A DNA stretch of 64,000 nt from Roseisolibacter agri (GTDB lineage Bacteria; Gemmatimonadota; Gemmatimonadetes; Gemmatimonadales; Gemmatimonadaceae). Within the stretch, counting starts at the first letter, position 1; each line of letters starts with the position of its first letter. The translations under genes were made by a program, and so were the position numbers. The notes under the pieces are model-generated. The model was given only the letters and a program-made list of their open reading frames with translations, had not been told where the DNA came from and did no database searches. Below are positions 46,209 to 54,559 of this stretch, in pieces. The stretch lies in the NCBI RefSeq assembly GCF_030159095.1, contig NZ_BRXS01000001.1, positions 496,001 to 560,000 of the forward strand, read 5' to 3'.

Positions 46209-47510
46209 ATGCACCCCTTCCCACGGTTCGCTCACGCCGCGCGTGCGCTCGCGCGCTGCGCGGTCCTCGCCGCACTGGCTCTGACGCCGCTCGCGCCGCG
46301 CGTCGCCGCCGCCCAGGAGGGCGCGGCCGCGGAGGTGTTCCGCCGCTTCAGCGACCGCGTCATCAAGGTGCAGGTCATCGAGACCGGATCGGCGGCCAAG
46401 GCACGCATCGGCTCCGGCTTCTTCGCGACCGCCGACGGCCACGTGGTCACCAACTACCACGTCGTCTCGGACCTGATCCTGGCCCCCGAGCGCTATCGGG
46501 CCGAGATCGTGGACGCGCGCGGCACGGTGACGCCGGTGAGGGTGCTGGGCGTCGACGTCGTGCACGACCTCGCGGTCATCGGCGCCGCGGTGCGTCCGGC
46601 CGCCTGGTTCCCGATCGCGGAGTCGAAGGCCGTGCAGGGCGACCGGCTGTACGCGCTCGGCCACCCCGAGGACCTCGGGCTCAGCATCGTCGAGGGGACG
46701 TACAACGGGTTGCTGCAGCACACGCTCTATCCGCGGCTGCACTTCACCGGCTCGCTGAACTCGGGGATGAGCGGCGGCCCCACCATCGCGGCCGACGGGC
46801 GCGTGATCGGCGTCAACGTCTCGACGGCCGGCAACCAGCTCAGCTTCCTCGTCCCGGTGGAGCGCGCGGTGGCGTTGCTGCGCGGCGTGCTCGCGCCCGG
46901 CGCCACGCCGCCCGCGCGCACGCTCGCGGACGTGGGGCGCCAGCTCCGCGACTACCAGGAGCTGTACCTGCGCGACATGTTCGCCGGCCCCACGAAGACG
47001 GTGGACCTCGGGCCGTACCGGCTGGTGACGCAGCCCGCGCCCTTCTTCCGCTGCTGGGCCGACGCCACGCGCCGCCCGCAGCGCCCCTACGAGCAGGTGC
47101 AGCACCGCTGCTCGACCGACGACTACGTCTTCATCTCGGGCGACCAGACGTCGGGCGTCGTCTCGCTCCGCCACGACCTGATCACGACGACGACGCTCAA
47201 CCCCGTGCGCTTCTACGCGCTCTACGGGACCGTCTTCGGGCGCGACGACACGCCGGGCGGGGAGGAGGAGCACGTCACGAGCTGGAAGTGCGGCACCCGC
47301 AACGTGCGGCAGGCCGAGACGCGCATGCGCGCGGTGCTGTGCCTGCGGCGCTACCGCAAGCTCGGCGCGCTCTACGACGGCGTGCTGAAGGTCGCGGTGC
47401 TCGGCCGCGGCGACACGGGGCTCGTCTCGACGCTGACGATGACCGGCGTCACCTTCGAGAACGTCGAGCGCGTGTCGCGCCGCTACCTGGAGCGCGTCTC
47501 GTGGAAGTGA
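46209..47510 (+). CDS. Secreted trypsin-like serine protease (S1C-like) with extra C-terminal domain
   Basis: The 433-residue protein has a Sec signal (to RVAAAQ) and a chymotrypsin-fold protease domain at about 40-240. The triad is visible: His84 (VTNYHVVSD), Asp120 (VVHDLAVIG) and Ser188 (SGMSGGPT), so it should be active. No PDZ domain follows, unlike DegP/HtrA; instead about 190 residues (QLRDYQELYLRDMF to the end) contain four Cys and no domain I know. The start at 46209 sits directly before the signal peptide. It overlaps the FHA gene by 10 nt, so both are translated together and may act in one process at the membrane. Confidence 0.86.
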   Translation: MHPFPRFAHAARALARCAVLAALALTPLAPRVAAAQEGAAAEVFRRFSDRVIKVQVIETGSAAKARIGSGFFATADGHVVTNYHVVSDLILAPERYRAEIVDARGTVTPVRVLGVDVVHDLAVIGAAVRPAAWFPIAESKAVQGDRLYALGHPEDLGLSIVEGTYNGLLQHTLYPRLHFTGSLNSGMSGGPTIAADGRVIGVNVSTAGNQLSFLVPVERAVALLRGVLAPGATPPARTLADVGRQLRDYQELYLRDMFAGPTKTVDLGPYRLVTQPAPFFRCWADATRRPQRPYEQVQHRCSTDDYVFISGDQTSGVVSLRHDLITTTTLNPVRFYALYGTVFGRDDTPGGEEEHVTSWKCGTRNVRQAETRMRAVLCLRRYRKLGALYDGVLKVAVLGRGDTGLVSTLTMTGVTFENVERVSRRYLERVSWK

Positions 47511-48595
47511 TCCTCGAGGTCGAGCGCGCCGACGGCGCGCGCAGCTGGCACCGCCTCCGGTCGTTGCCGCTCCACGTGGGGCGCGGCTACGCGAACGACG
47601 TGATCCTCGACGACCCGTACGTCGACGCGCGGCACGTGCTGCTCACGCGCGACGCCGTCGGCGTGCTCGTGCTGCAGGACCTCGGCAGCGTCAACGGCGT
47701 GGTGGCCGACGGCGCGACCGTGCGCGGGCAGCCGCTCGTCGTCGAGCCGGGCAGGGAGGTGCGCGTCGGTCGCACGACGCTGCGCTTCCGCGCCGCCGAC
47801 GAGGCGGTCGCGCCCGCGCTGGTGGATGCGTCCCCGATCGCGCCGGTGGCGGCGCTGCCGCTCCCACGGACCGACGTGCCGCCGGCGCCCCTGCCCGCGC
47901 CGACGCGCGCGCGCGCCGGCGTCGACGCGCTGGGTGCCTGGATCACGACGCCCGTCGGCAGCCTCGCGCTGGTCGTCGTCGCGATGGGCGCGTTCGCCTT
48001 CAACGGGTGGCTCGGCAGCTCGGCGCGTGCCAGCGCGAGCGACGCCTTCGGCGGCGCGTTCGCCTTCGCGGCGATGGGCGCGCTGTGGGCCGGCGCGTGG
48101 GCGCTCGCCGGGCGCGTGGCCGTGCACCGCCTGCGCTTCGTCGGACACGTCGGCGTCGCCGCCGCCGGCGCGCTCGGCGCGCTCGCGACGAGCATCGCCA
48201 TCGGATGGCTCACCTTCCTCTTCCCGGATCGCACCGCCGTCGAGCTGCTGTCGTCGGTGCTGGTCACGGCGCTCGTCGTGGCCGTGATCGCGGGGCACCT
48301 CGCGCTCGCGTCGACGCTCGCGCCGCGGCGCCGCTGGCGCAACGCGGGCATCGCGGTCGGCGTGATCATCGGGATCGGCGCGCTCGCGTCGCTCGCCGGC
48401 GACGACGACGCGTTCTCCGACGTGCCGTCGTATCCGGGCGTGCTGAAGCCGATGCCCGCGGCCTGGGTCCCGACACAGAGCGTCGACGAGTTCGGGAGCG
48501 TGATGCGCGAGCTGCGGAAGGACGCCGACGAGCTGGCGGCGCAGCAGGCGCCCGAGCGCGAGAGCGCGCCGCCCGCCGACTCGGCCGGACGCTAG
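47501..48595 (+). CDS. FHA-domain membrane protein
   Basis: The 364-residue protein has an N-terminal FHA fold (residues 1-85: PLHVGRGYANDVILDD, VDARHVLL, DLGSVNGVV). The Gly-Arg and Asn-Gly positions of FHA are present, but the usual Ser before His is Asp42 (DARH), so phosphothreonine binding may be altered. A Pro-rich linker (about 105-140) leads to about five TM segments (150-305) and a cytoplasmic or periplasmic tail (FSDVPSYPGVLKPMPAAW...) of 70 residues. The GTG at 47501 has GGAG 8 nt upstream; the GTG at 47507, which overlaps the protease stop by 3 nt, is the alternative. FHA plus coupled protease suggests a signalling unit, partner unknown. Confidence 0.82.
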   Translation: MEVILEVERADGARSWHRLRSLPLHVGRGYANDVILDDPYVDARHVLLTRDAVGVLVLQDLGSVNGVVADGATVRGQPLVVEPGREVRVGRTTLRFRAADEAVAPALVDASPIAPVAALPLPRTDVPPAPLPAPTRARAGVDALGAWITTPVGSLALVVVAMGAFAFNGWLGSSARASASDAFGGAFAFAAMGALWAGAWALAGRVAVHRLRFVGHVGVAAAGALGALATSIAIGWLTFLFPDRTAVELLSSVLVTALVVAVIAGHLALASTLAPRRRWRNAGIAVGVIIGIGALASLAGDDDAFSDVPSYPGVLKPMPAAWVPTQSVDEFGSVMRELRKDADELAAQQAPERESAPPADSAGR

Positions 48596-48758
48596 GCGAC
48601 GCGCGGCGCCGGCGCCTTGCCGCCCGCCGCGCGCCGGGCTACGATGTGGCCACGCGCCGCGAGGGCGGCCGACGGTCCGCGTGCAGGGTTCAACCCACCC
48701 TCTCCCGCCTGCAGGTCACCTTCCATTCTTCGCCCAGCGTGCGGACGACGGGCGGCCG

Positions 48759-48778
48759 GAGAGGGCGCACGCCCTCTC
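48759..48778 (+). promoter_or_regulatory. Hairpin just upstream of the ankyrin gene ribosome site
   Basis: GAGAGGGC and GCCCTCTC form a perfect 8-bp stem with a 4-nt loop, ending 8 nt before the GGAGG ribosome site (48787-48791). It may stabilise the leader or affect translation. No known riboswitch pattern is visible in the 202-nt gap. Confidence 0.5.
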
Positions 48779-48797
48779 GAAGGAATGGAGGTGCGTG

Positions 48798-50000
48798 ATG
48801 AGCGACGAGACTTCCGCGTCCGCGCCGGCGCCCCTGCCCGACGCGCCCGACCTCGAGTGGCTCCGCAAGCAGGCGAAGCGCCGCTTGCACGAGCTGCGTC
48901 ACACCGATCCCGACGCGACGCTGGCGCGCGCGCAGCTCGCCCTCGCACGCCAGTACGGCTTCCGCAGCTGGCGCGCGCTCAAGGCGCACGTCGACGCGCT
49001 GACGGTCGACGGACGCCTCGCCGCCGCCGCGAGGGCGGGCGACGCGGATGCGCTGGTCGCGCTGCTCGACGCGCACCCCGACCGGCTGGACGCGCGCGTC
49101 GGCCAGCACGGCATGACGCTGCTGCACGTCGCGGCGCACGGAGGACACCTCGCCGCGGTGGACGTGCTGCTGCGGCGCGGCCTCGACCCGAACGCGCGCG
49201 AGCGCGGCGACGACACGTACCCGATGCACTGGGCCGCGGCGGCCGGTCACCTCGACGTCGTGCGGCGCCTGGCCGACGCGGGCGGCGACGTCGTCGGGCA
49301 CGGCGACGACCACCAGCTGGAGGTCATCGGCTGGGCGACCTGCTGGCACGGCGGCGACGACGACGCACATCGCGCCGTCGCCGACTTCCTCGTCTCGCGC
49401 GGCGCGCGCCACCACGTCTTCTCGGCCATCGCGATGGAGCGCGAGGACGAGCTGCGGCGCATCGTCGCGGCCGACCCGTCGCAGCTCGAGCGGCCGATGA
49501 GCCGCAACGAGGGCCACCAGCGCCCGCTGCACTTCGCGGTGCGCATGAACCGCCCGCGCATGGTCGCGCTGCTGCTGGAGCTGGGCGCCGACCCGCAGGG
49601 CACCGACGGCGACGGCTATCCGCCCGCGGCCTATGCGACGACGCCCCAGTCGGCGCTGCTGCTCGCAGAGTGGGACCCGGTCTCGCGCGCGGTGCGCGAA
49701 GACGGCACACGTGCGGCTGGCACGCTCCACCTGCTGGCCAAGCGAGGCGACGTCGCCGGCGTGCGCGCGCTGCTGGCGCGCGGCGCGGATCCGGACGCGC
49801 GCTGGAGCCACTGGGGCGCCGAGGTCACGCCGCTGCATCTCGCGGCGCTGCACGGGCACGCGGAGGTCGTGCGCGCGCTGCTGGACGCCGGCGCCGACAC
49901 CACGATCCACGACAGCATGCACGACAGCGATCCCGCGGGGTGGGCCGAGCATGCGGGACAGCCGGCGATCGCGACGATGCTCCGCGCCGACGCGCACTGA
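48798..50000 (+). CDS. Ankyrin-repeat protein
   Basis: The 400-residue protein has no signal peptide and is probably cytoplasmic. Residues 15-75 form a helical N-domain (LEWLRKQAKRRLHELRHTDPDATLARAQ, YGFRSWRALKAHV), a pattern often seen before ankyrin repeats in soil bacteria. Ankyrin repeats follow from about residue 76, e.g. GMTLLHVAAHGGHLAAVDVL, MHWAAAAGHLDVVRRLAD, RPLHFAVRMNRPRMVALLLE and TPLHLAALHGHAEVVRALLD. Such repeats bind proteins; the partner is unknown. The ATG at 48798 has GGAGG 6 nt upstream. Its 3' end faces a convergent gene across a family A palindrome. Confidence 0.9.
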   Translation: MSDETSASAPAPLPDAPDLEWLRKQAKRRLHELRHTDPDATLARAQLALARQYGFRSWRALKAHVDALTVDGRLAAAARAGDADALVALLDAHPDRLDARVGQHGMTLLHVAAHGGHLAAVDVLLRRGLDPNARERGDDTYPMHWAAAAGHLDVVRRLADAGGDVVGHGDDHQLEVIGWATCWHGGDDDAHRAVADFLVSRGARHHVFSAIAMEREDELRRIVAADPSQLERPMSRNEGHQRPLHFAVRMNRPRMVALLLELGADPQGTDGDGYPPAAYATTPQSALLLAEWDPVSRAVREDGTRAAGTLHLLAKRGDVAGVRALLARGADPDARWSHWGAEVTPLHLAALHGHAEVVRALLDAGADTTIHDSMHDSDPAGWAEHAGQPAIATMLRADAH

Positions 50001-50002
50001 CG

Positions 50003-50172
50003 CTGGTCCCCTGCCGGCCTTTGGGGGGATGCGGATCCTCCGGATGGAGCGGATCTCACGGGTCCTTCCGTGTGGCGGCGACGCTCCGTGCGCCACGGGG
50101 AGCGATCCGGAGAATCCGTTTCGATCCGGAGCATCCGCATCTCCCCCCAACGGCCACACGGTCCGAGCGCAC
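50003..50172. repeat. Family A long palindrome, copy 4
   Basis: The arms share TTGGGGGGATGCGGATCCTC (left) and the complementary GAGCATCCGCATCTCCCCCC (right); the loop has GTGGCGGCGACGCTCC and GGAGCGATCCG. It spans almost the whole gap between convergent ankyrin and isomerase genes. Confidence 0.84.
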
Positions 50173-50185
50173 CAGTGGCGTGTCC

Positions 50186-51112
50186 TCACACCGTGCAGAT
50201 CCGGATCGCCTCCGCGAGCGCGGGCAGCGGGTCGCGCGTCGGGATGAACTCCTGCGCCACGTAACCGCCGAACCCCATGTCCGCCAGCGCGCGCACGATC
50301 GCGGGATAGTGCAGCTCCTGCGAGCCGTCGATCTCGTGGCGGCCCGGCACACCCGCGGTGTGGAAGTGGGCGATGTGCTCGCGGTGCTGGCGGACGGTGC
50401 GGATCACGTCGCCCTCCATGATCTGCATGTGGTAGATGTCGTAGAGCAGCTTGAAGCGCGGCGAGCCCACGCGGTCCACCAGCGCCACGCCCCACGGCGT
50501 GCGGTCGCACTGGTAGTCCGCGTGGTCCACCTTGGAGTTCAGCAGCTCCATGATCACCGTCACCCCGTGCCGCTCCGCCGCCGGCATCAGCGCCCGCAGC
50601 CCCTTCGCGCAGGCGTCGAGCCCCGCGGCGTCGCTCAGGCCCTCGCGGTTCCCGGAGAAGCAGATCACCTGCGGCACGCCCGCCGCCGCCGCGAGGCGAA
50701 TGCCCTCCTCGTAGCCGGGCAGCAGCCACTCGTGGTGCGCCTCGCGGTTGAAGCCCTTCGTCAGCCGCGTGCGCGCCTCCCCGGCGGGTGCGTAGCCGAC
50801 GGCGCACGTCAACCCGTGCGCCTTCACGGTCGCGTACTCGGACGGCTCCAGCAGCTCCACGCTCTGGATGCCGATGCGCTTCGCGGCGCGCGCCAGCTCG
50901 TCGACGCTCAGCTTCGCGAACGGCCAGCGCGTGACCGAGTGGCGGAACGGCGCGCGCGCGGCCGCGTCGCGCGCCGCCTCGGCGGCGTCGGCGATTGCGG
51001 CATCCGCCACCGCGGCATCCGCCACCGCGGCATCCGCCACCATGGCGTCGAGCCCCAGAGCCGCCGCGCCCGCGCCCACCGCGCCCAGCTTCACGAACTC
51101 CCTGCGATGCAT
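50186..51112 (-). CDS. Tat-exported TIM-barrel isomerase/epimerase-like protein (hydroxypyruvate isomerase-like)
   Basis: The 308-residue protein starts with a twin-arginine signal (MHRREFVKLGAVGAGAAALGL). A repetitive VADAA linker (residues 25-45) precedes an AP-endonuclease-2 TIM barrel. Metal-ligand motifs are visible: Glu in VIMELLNSK, Asp/His in LLYDIYHMQIMEGD, His in HFHTAGVPGRHEID and the late Glu in YVAQEFIPTRD, a set typical of hydroxypyruvate isomerases and sugar epimerases. The substrate is not known. The MFS gene at 51124 lies 11 nt upstream in the same direction, so the two are probably co-transcribed and concern the same sugar. Confidence 0.88.
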   Translation of the reverse strand: MHRREFVKLGAVGAGAAALGLDAMVADAAVADAAVADAAIADAAEAARDAAARAPFRHSVTRWPFAKLSVDELARAAKRIGIQSVELLEPSEYATVKAHGLTCAVGYAPAGEARTRLTKGFNREAHHEWLLPGYEEGIRLAAAAGVPQVICFSGNREGLSDAAGLDACAKGLRALMPAAERHGVTVIMELLNSKVDHADYQCDRTPWGVALVDRVGSPRFKLLYDIYHMQIMEGDVIRTVRQHREHIAHFHTAGVPGRHEIDGSQELHYPAIVRALADMGFGGYVAQEFIPTRDPLPALAEAIRICTV

Positions 51113-51123
51113 GCGTCCTCCTC

Positions 51124-52473
51124 TCAGGCCACGCTCACCTCTTCCGGCACGCCGTGCGCGCGCCGCGCCACGCCCGTGCGCACGAACAGCACCGTCACCG
51201 CCGCGCACAGCAGCAGCGCGCCCGCCAGCCGCACGACGTTCTCCGGGTTGCCGCCGAGCCAGGCGCGGTAGTAGAGCGGCAGCGTGAAGATCTGGATCAT
51301 CATCGGGATGACGATGAACATGTTGAAGATCCCCATGTACACGCCCACCCGATCGGGTGGGATGCAGCCGGCCAGCATCACGTACGGGTTGCCCATGATG
51401 CTCGCCCACGCGAGCCCCACGCCGATCATCGGGACGAAGAGCAGCGCGCGGTCGGTGATCGACGGGATCGCCAGCATCGCCAGCCCGGCCAGCGACAGGC
51501 AGACGGCGTGCATCACCTTCGGGCCCAGCCGTCGCGTGAAGGGCACCATCGCGAACGCGGCTAGGAAGGCGACGAGGTTGTAGAAGCCGCCGATCTGCCC
51601 GTTCACGAGCCCCGCCTCGCGGAAGCCGTGCGACGACGCGTCCGACGTGCCGAAGAGCGTCACCGAGAGCGAGAGGACGATGTACTGCCAGTAGCAGAAC
51701 ATCGCGTACCACTGGAACAGCTTCATCACCGCGAGCTGCTTCATGGTCGCCGGCATCTCGCGCATCGCCTCGGCCACCTCGCGCAGCGCCGCGCCCAGGC
51801 CGCGCGGCAGCGCCGCGATGCGCGCGCGCTCCTCCGGCGCCAGCGGCAGCTCGGGCGTCGTGCGCACCGTCCACCAGATCGACGTGATCGAGAACAGCGC
51901 GCCGATGAGGAACGCGCCGACCGTGATGTACGGGATGCCGCGCCCGTTCACGAGGTCGCGGTTCATCCCCAGCAGCACGAGCAGCGACGGCGTCAGGTAC
52001 GAGAGCGTCTGCCCGAGCCCCGTGAACGCGCTCTGGGTGAGGAAGCCGATCGAGTGCTGGCTCGGGTCAAGCCGGTCGCTGACGAAGGCACGGTACGGCT
52101 CCATCGTCACGTTGTTGCCGGCGTCGAGGATCCAGAGCAGGCTCGCCGCCATCCAGAGCGTGGGGCTGAACGGCATGAACAGCAGGGCGATGCTGCAGAG
52201 CACGGCGCCCACCAGGAAGTACGGCGTGCGGCGGCCGCGCGGGCTCAGCGTGCGGTCGCTCATCGCGCCGATGATGGGCTGCACGAGCAGCCCGGTCATC
52301 GGCCCCGCGAGCCAGAGCAGCGGCAGGCTGGCCTCGTCGGCGCCGAGGTAGCGGTAGATCGGGCTCATGTTGCTCTGCTGCAGCCCGAAGCTGTACTGGA
52401 TGCCGAAGAACCCCACGTTCATGTTCACGATCTGCCCGAACGTGAGGTGGGGCCGCGCCGGGCCCGACATCAT
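51124..52473 (-). CDS. MFS sugar transporter, SLC45/GPH-like (second copy)
   Basis: The 449-residue protein has 12 TM segments and the same motifs as the transporter at 44310: FGQIVNMNVGFFGIQYSFGLQ, IIGAMSDRTLSPRGRRTPYF and ILDAGNNVTMEPYRAFVSDRL. It probably imports a sugar or glycoside across the inner membrane by proton symport. AGGG lies before the tandem ATG-ATG start (52473/52470). It is divergent from the glycosidase gene at 52580 (106 nt) and is followed by the isomerase-like gene, so the three could form a pathway for one sugar, though the sugar cannot be named. Confidence 0.89.
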   Translation of the reverse strand: MMSGPARPHLTFGQIVNMNVGFFGIQYSFGLQQSNMSPIYRYLGADEASLPLLWLAGPMTGLLVQPIIGAMSDRTLSPRGRRTPYFLVGAVLCSIALLFMPFSPTLWMAASLLWILDAGNNVTMEPYRAFVSDRLDPSQHSIGFLTQSAFTGLGQTLSYLTPSLLVLLGMNRDLVNGRGIPYITVGAFLIGALFSITSIWWTVRTTPELPLAPEERARIAALPRGLGAALREVAEAMREMPATMKQLAVMKLFQWYAMFCYWQYIVLSLSVTLFGTSDASSHGFREAGLVNGQIGGFYNLVAFLAAFAMVPFTRRLGPKVMHAVCLSLAGLAMLAIPSITDRALLFVPMIGVGLAWASIMGNPYVMLAGCIPPDRVGVYMGIFNMFIVIPMMIQIFTLPLYYRAWLGGNPENVVRLAGALLLCAAVTVLFVRTGVARRAHGVPEEVSVA

Positions 52474-52579
52474 GGACGACCCTGAGGCGTGTGGCACGCG
52501 CGTGTCGGTGAGGGGGGCAGGTCCCGCTCGCGAAGATAGCCCTGGCCGCGGCCGCAGCCAGGGCGCACCTTCCCGCCCC

Positions 52580-53734
52580 ATGAGCGAGCCGGTGAGCGAT
52601 CTGGCCACGCCGTTCGACCGCGCCGTCGCGCTGCTGCGCGCGCTGTGCGGGCCGGACGGGATCCACGCGTCGCTGGCCGCGACGGCCAACTACCGCGCGG
52701 TGTTCGCCCGCGACGCGGTGATCGCCGGCATCGCGGGGCTGCTGCTGGACGACGCGACCGTCGCCGGCGGCCTGGTGCGCACCCTGGAGCGGCTGCGCGA
52801 CCTGCAGGGCGCCGAGGGACAGATCGCGTCCAACTTCGAGCCGCGCGACGGGGGGCCGCCGCACGTCAGCTTCGGGACGCTCGCACCGCGCCTCGACGCG
52901 GCGACGTGGTACCTGGTGGGCGTCGCGCTCGCCGCGCGCGCGGGCGCGCTCGATCCGGCCGCGTTCGCCGACTCGGTGCGGGCCACGGTGCGGCTGCTCG
53001 ACGCCCTGGAGTACAACGGCCGCGACCTGCTGTACGTGCCCGCGGGCGGCAACTGGGCCGACGAGTACCCGTACGAGGGCTACATCCTCTACGACCAGGT
53101 GCTCCGCGCCTGGGCCCTCCGGCTGCTCGGCGCGCTCCACGGCCAGCCGGCGTGGACGGAGAAGGCGGCGCGCATCGGCCGCGCGATCGACGCGCGCTTC
53201 TGGCCCGGCGCCGAGGCGCGGCGCGGCCATCCGGTGGCGGCGTTCTCTCCGGTGCGCACCTGCGAGATGTTCGACCTGGCGGCGTGCGGGCTGCTGGGCG
53301 CCTCGGGCGTCGCGGACGACACGGGCAGCGCCGCGCTGGAGTGGGCGGCCGAACGGTTCGTGCGGCGCGGCGTGCTGCCGCCGGCGTTCCATCCGGTGAT
53401 CGACGAGTCGCACCCCGACTGGCCGGCGCTCGTGCGCTACCACCTCTACGAGTTCCGCAACCGCCCGCACGAGTACCACAACGGCGGCGTGTGGCCGGTG
53501 TGGCTCGGCTGGCTGGCGCTGGCGTTCGGGCGCGCGGGCCGCGACGACGACCTCGCGCGGCTGCGCGACGCGGTGGACGCGCGACTCGCCGCGCTGCCCG
53601 CGTTCGACTTCGAGGAGTACCTGCACGGCCTCACCGGCGCGCCCGGCGGCACGCCGCGCATGGCCTACACGGCGACGGGGCTGGTGCTGCTCCGCTGCGC
53701 GGGCACGCCCGCGCAGCGCCTGCTGGACGCATGA
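52580..53734 (+). CDS. Cytoplasmic six-hairpin glycosidase-like protein (GH63/GH100-like)
   Basis: The 384-residue protein has no signal peptide. It is rich in alpha helices and shows motifs of the (alpha/alpha)6 glycosidases: YRAVFARDAVIAGIAGLLL, GNWADEYPYEGYILYDQVL and PHEYHNGGVWPVWLGWLAL; the last is close to the pattern in neutral/alkaline invertases and relatives. Asp in FARDA and Asp in NWADE are candidate catalytic residues. Substrate (sucrose-like, trehalose-like or a glucosyl glycoside) cannot be decided. Its TGA overlaps the ATG of the kinase-like gene (ATGA at 53731-53734), so product release and phosphorylation may be coupled. The start at 52580 has no strong ribosome site. Confidence 0.8.
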   Translation: MSEPVSDLATPFDRAVALLRALCGPDGIHASLAATANYRAVFARDAVIAGIAGLLLDDATVAGGLVRTLERLRDLQGAEGQIASNFEPRDGGPPHVSFGTLAPRLDAATWYLVGVALAARAGALDPAAFADSVRATVRLLDALEYNGRDLLYVPAGGNWADEYPYEGYILYDQVLRAWALRLLGALHGQPAWTEKAARIGRAIDARFWPGAEARRGHPVAAFSPVRTCEMFDLAACGLLGASGVADDTGSAALEWAAERFVRRGVLPPAFHPVIDESHPDWPALVRYHLYEFRNRPHEYHNGGVWPVWLGWLALAFGRAGRDDDLARLRDAVDARLAALPAFDFEEYLHGLTGAPGGTPRMAYTATGLVLLRCAGTPAQRLLDA

Positions 53735-54360
53735 ACGTCGGCGCTCCGCTGCTCGCGCTGCTGCAGGCCGACTTCGGCCTCGCGCGCCGCACGCGTCCCG
53801 TGATCGGCATCGCGGGCGAGTCGGGGAGCGGCAAGACGACCGCGGCCACCGAGCTGGCGGCGGCCCTCACCGCCGCGGGCATGCCGGCCGCCGTGCTGCA
53901 CCAGGACGACTACTTCGTGCGCCCGCCGCGCACGAACCACCTGCATCGCGAGCGCGATCTGTCCGCGGTGGGACCGCGCGAGGTGGACCTCGCCCGCCTG
54001 CGCGAGCACGTCGCCGCCTTCCGCGCGGGCCGGGACGGCGTGCGCGTGCCGCAGGTCGACTACCCGAACGACCGCTTCCTGGAGCGCGTCGTGGACTTCG
54101 CGCCGCTCGCCGCGCTGGTGGTGGAGGGCACGTACGTGCTCGCGCTGGACGGGCTGGACGTGCGCGTCTTCTGCGCCGCGACGCACGACGAGACGCGCGA
54201 GCGCCGCCGCCTGCGCAACCGCGACATCGACGCGCCGTTCGTGGAGCGCGTGCTGGAGATCGAGCACGCGCTCATCGCGCCGCAGGCCGCGCTGGCGGAT
54301 GTCGTCATCGACCCCGAGTTCCGCGTCGCGCGCGCTGCGACGGGCGGGCAGCGGCTGTAG
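53731..54360 (+). CDS. Uridine kinase-like P-loop kinase
   Basis: The 209-residue protein has a Walker A motif at 29-37 (GESGSGKTT), the YF-containing QDDYFVRPP segment that binds substrate in uridine kinase/phosphoribulokinase relatives, VDYPNDRFLE, and an Arg-rich lid (HDETRERRRLRNRD). It could phosphorylate a nucleoside, a sugar or pantothenate; its translational coupling with a glycosidase-like gene favours a sugar or glycoside product, as inference. It is short but complete. A long palindrome lies 11 nt behind its stop. Confidence 0.85.
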   Translation: MNVGAPLLALLQADFGLARRTRPVIGIAGESGSGKTTAATELAAALTAAGMPAAVLHQDDYFVRPPRTNHLHRERDLSAVGPREVDLARLREHVAAFRAGRDGVRVPQVDYPNDRFLERVVDFAPLAALVVEGTYVLALDGLDVRVFCAATHDETRERRRLRNRDIDAPFVERVLEIEHALIAPQAALADVVIDPEFRVARAATGGQRL

Positions 54361-54371
54361 GCGCCGGACCC

Positions 54372-54516
54372 GAACGACAAGAGCAGCAAGGATGAAAGTC
54401 CGAGAAGGTCTGATGACGACGGATGGCTCCGGTGGAGTGCGAGGATCGGCGCACTCCACCGGAGCCATCCGTCGTCATCAGACTTTATCCGATCTTCATC
54501 CTTGCAAATGCCGTTC
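54372..54516. repeat. Family B-type palindrome, copy 4, with 33-bp perfect stem
   Basis: The inner arms (54409-54441 and 54450-54482) match over 33 bp without mismatch around an 8-nt loop; the outer arms continue imperfectly to GAACGACA (54372) and TGCCGTTC (54516), close to the ends of copy 3. The inner sequence is not CAGGAT-based but GATGACGACGGATGGCTCC. It lies between convergent genes. Confidence 0.88.
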
Positions 54517-54559
54517 GCAGTACCACCGCCGATTCGGCGATGGCCTCGGACGTCCGTCG

